Assembly (NCBI RefSeq): GCF_017921835.1
Contig: NZ_JAGEMN010000001.1
Location: 1,357,874-1,421,873, forward strand
Direction of reading: 5' to 3'
DNA length: 64,000 nt
DNA from: Sporosarcina sp. 6E9
GTDB lineage: Bacteria; Bacillota; Bacilli; Bacillales_A; Planococcaceae
In this document: one piece after another, positions 63,181 through 64,000 of the stretch
Layout: the number at the start of each line of letters is the position of its first letter
Position numbering within the stretch: the first letter of the stretch is position 1
Made by a program: the position numbers and the translations under genes
Notes under the pieces: generated by a model
Database searches by the model: none
The model's input: only the letters and a program-made list of their open reading frames with translations
What the model was told of the DNA's origin: nothing

Positions 63181-64000
63181 TTAAATGAATGCAATCCCTT
63201 CAATTGTTTCTTTCGGAGCGATGATTGAAATGGCACGTTCGTTGCCCAAAATCTTGTTTGCAATTTGTATAATGTTTTCTCTTTTGACCGATTGGATATC
63301 AGAAACGACATCGTCAATGCTTCGATGCTTTCCATAAACAATTTCATTTCTACCATTCCGAGACATTCGCGACTCTGTACTTTCTAAACTCAACAAAAAT
63401 CCGCCGATGACATGTTCCTTCGCCTGATCAATTTCCTCTTCAGATACCCCCTCAGTCAAAACCATTTCAATAATCTTATCAATGGTTTCATACAGTTCAT
63501 TTGTCTTTTCTGGTGAAGTTCCACCGTAGATAATGAATGATCCACCTTCCTCATAAGATGTGTAATATGAATACACTGAATAAGCAAGACCGCGTTCCTC
63601 ACGAACTTCCTGAAAGAGACGAGATGACATAGCAGATCCCAATATACTATCCAAAATAACTAAGTCATACATGCGTTTATCTTTTAACGCTAACGCTGGG
63701 AAACCAATACAAAGATGGGATTGTTCTACGTCTTTCTCTTTGATGATTATCCCTGGTTTAAACAATGGCGTTTCTGTATTGGATGCGACAAGCTTTTGAC
63801 TCGGCGACTCGAATGAACCGAAAAGCGTTTCAATCATGTTAATTAAGCGATCATCAAAGTTTCCAGCGACCGAAATAACGATTCGCTCAGGTTTATAGAC
63901 TCGGTTAATAAAGTTTCTAACCATTTCTTTGTTAAACGACTCTATTGTGTATTTACTTCCCAGTATCGATTTTCCGATTGGATGCTCCGGATACATTGAA
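63181..64000 (-). CDS. mlpA: M16 zinc peptidase MlpA/YmxG, C-terminal part, truncated by window edge
   Basis: The open frame continues to the right edge, so the true start lies outside; about 273 codons are visible. It reads MYPEHPIGKSILGSKYTIES, then VYKPERIVISVAGNF, GFPALALKDKRMYDLVILDS and GSAMSSRLFQEVREERGLAY with the RERGLAY-type substrate loop, followed by EEIDQAKEHVIGGFLLSLES. These belong to the processing-peptidase (PqqL/YmxG) group. The zinc motif HxxEH and catalytic Glu would be upstream. B. subtilis mlpA (ymxG) influences protease gene expression. It precedes ymxH by about 55 bases. Confidence 0.9.
   Translation of the reverse strand, partial: SMYPEHPIGKSILGSKYTIESFNKEMVRNFINRVYKPERIVISVAGNFDDRLINMIETLFGSFESPSQKLVASNTETPLFKPGIIIKEKDVEQSHLCIGFPALALKDKRMYDLVILDSILGSAMSSRLFQEVREERGLAYSVYSYYTSYEEGGSFIIYGGTSPEKTNELYETIDKIIEMVLTEGVSEEEIDQAKEHVIGGFLLSLESTESRMSRNGRNEIVYGKHRSIDDVVSDIQSVKRENIIQIANKILGNERAISIIAPKETIEGIAFI

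Overview
The window reads as chromosome of a low-to-moderate G+C, endospore-forming member of the Bacillales. The spore genes (cotE, spoVS, sirA, spoVFA/spoVFB, a LytH-like peptidase), the SOS cluster (lexA, yneA, yneB) and the gene order closely follow Bacillus subtilis. The flavour of several proteins, and the absence from conserved operons of genes that B. subtilis carries there (dapG, tepA, tdh-kbl, glnRA), suggest Caryophanaceae/Planococcaceae, perhaps Sporosarcina. That placement is inference and has not been tested by search.

Positions 1-16,450 are an accessory region. A truncated cation antiporter opens the window. It is followed by an iron-chaperone-like gene broken by one stop codon, a DUF4256 gene, a decayed LysM/L,D-transpeptidase, an EamA exporter, the eroded tail of a duplicated zinc-ribbon gene, the intact zinc-ribbon membrane protein with a YdeI partner, and about 0.8 kb of gene relics and repeat debris. 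Next come a phosphoesterase-VOC pair, an MFS exporter, a polysaccharide deacetylase, a DUF2332 gene and the five-gene oligopeptide transporter appDFABC. The app operon has a consensus promoter and a hairpin between appA and appB.

Positions 16,600-30,100 hold a LytH-like cell-wall peptidase, thiolase and YqkK, a divergent HMG-CoA lyase and YqkD hydrolase, then yneF-sirA-tkt-ynzC-yneB-yneA facing lexA. The yneA/lexA intergenic region has back-to-back consensus promoters and several LexA-like boxes. A PLP enzyme (YnbB), hfq, miaA and a lipase-like hydrolase follow.

Positions 30,100-64,000 run almost entirely on the minus strand. In transcription order from the right they are mlpA (partial), ymxH, spoVFA, spoVFB, asd, dapA (lysine and dipicolinate supply), rnjB, spoIIIE, ymfC, the BMP/Nup nucleoside transporter, ymfF-ymfH-ymfI (EF-P modification), ymfK, rodZ, pgsA, cinA, recA, rny, ymdB, spoVS, a plus-strand DUF4288 gene, miaB, ricA, cotE, mutS and mutL. 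Themes are RNA turnover (rny, rnjB, ymdB, ricA, hfq), DNA repair and SOS (mutSL, recA, lexA, yneA, cinA), and sporulation. Nearly every transcription unit ends in a clear intrinsic terminator.

I see no CRISPR array, rRNA, tRNA, prophage, intact insertion sequence or convincing new multi-gene system. The most notable items are a CotE homologue with an apparent CTG start and a histidine-rich tail in place of the acidic one, several gene relics around 0.8-5.7 kb, mRNA hairpins placed after or before the binding-protein genes of both ABC operons, and a HutC-type operator candidate in front of the nucleoside transporter.
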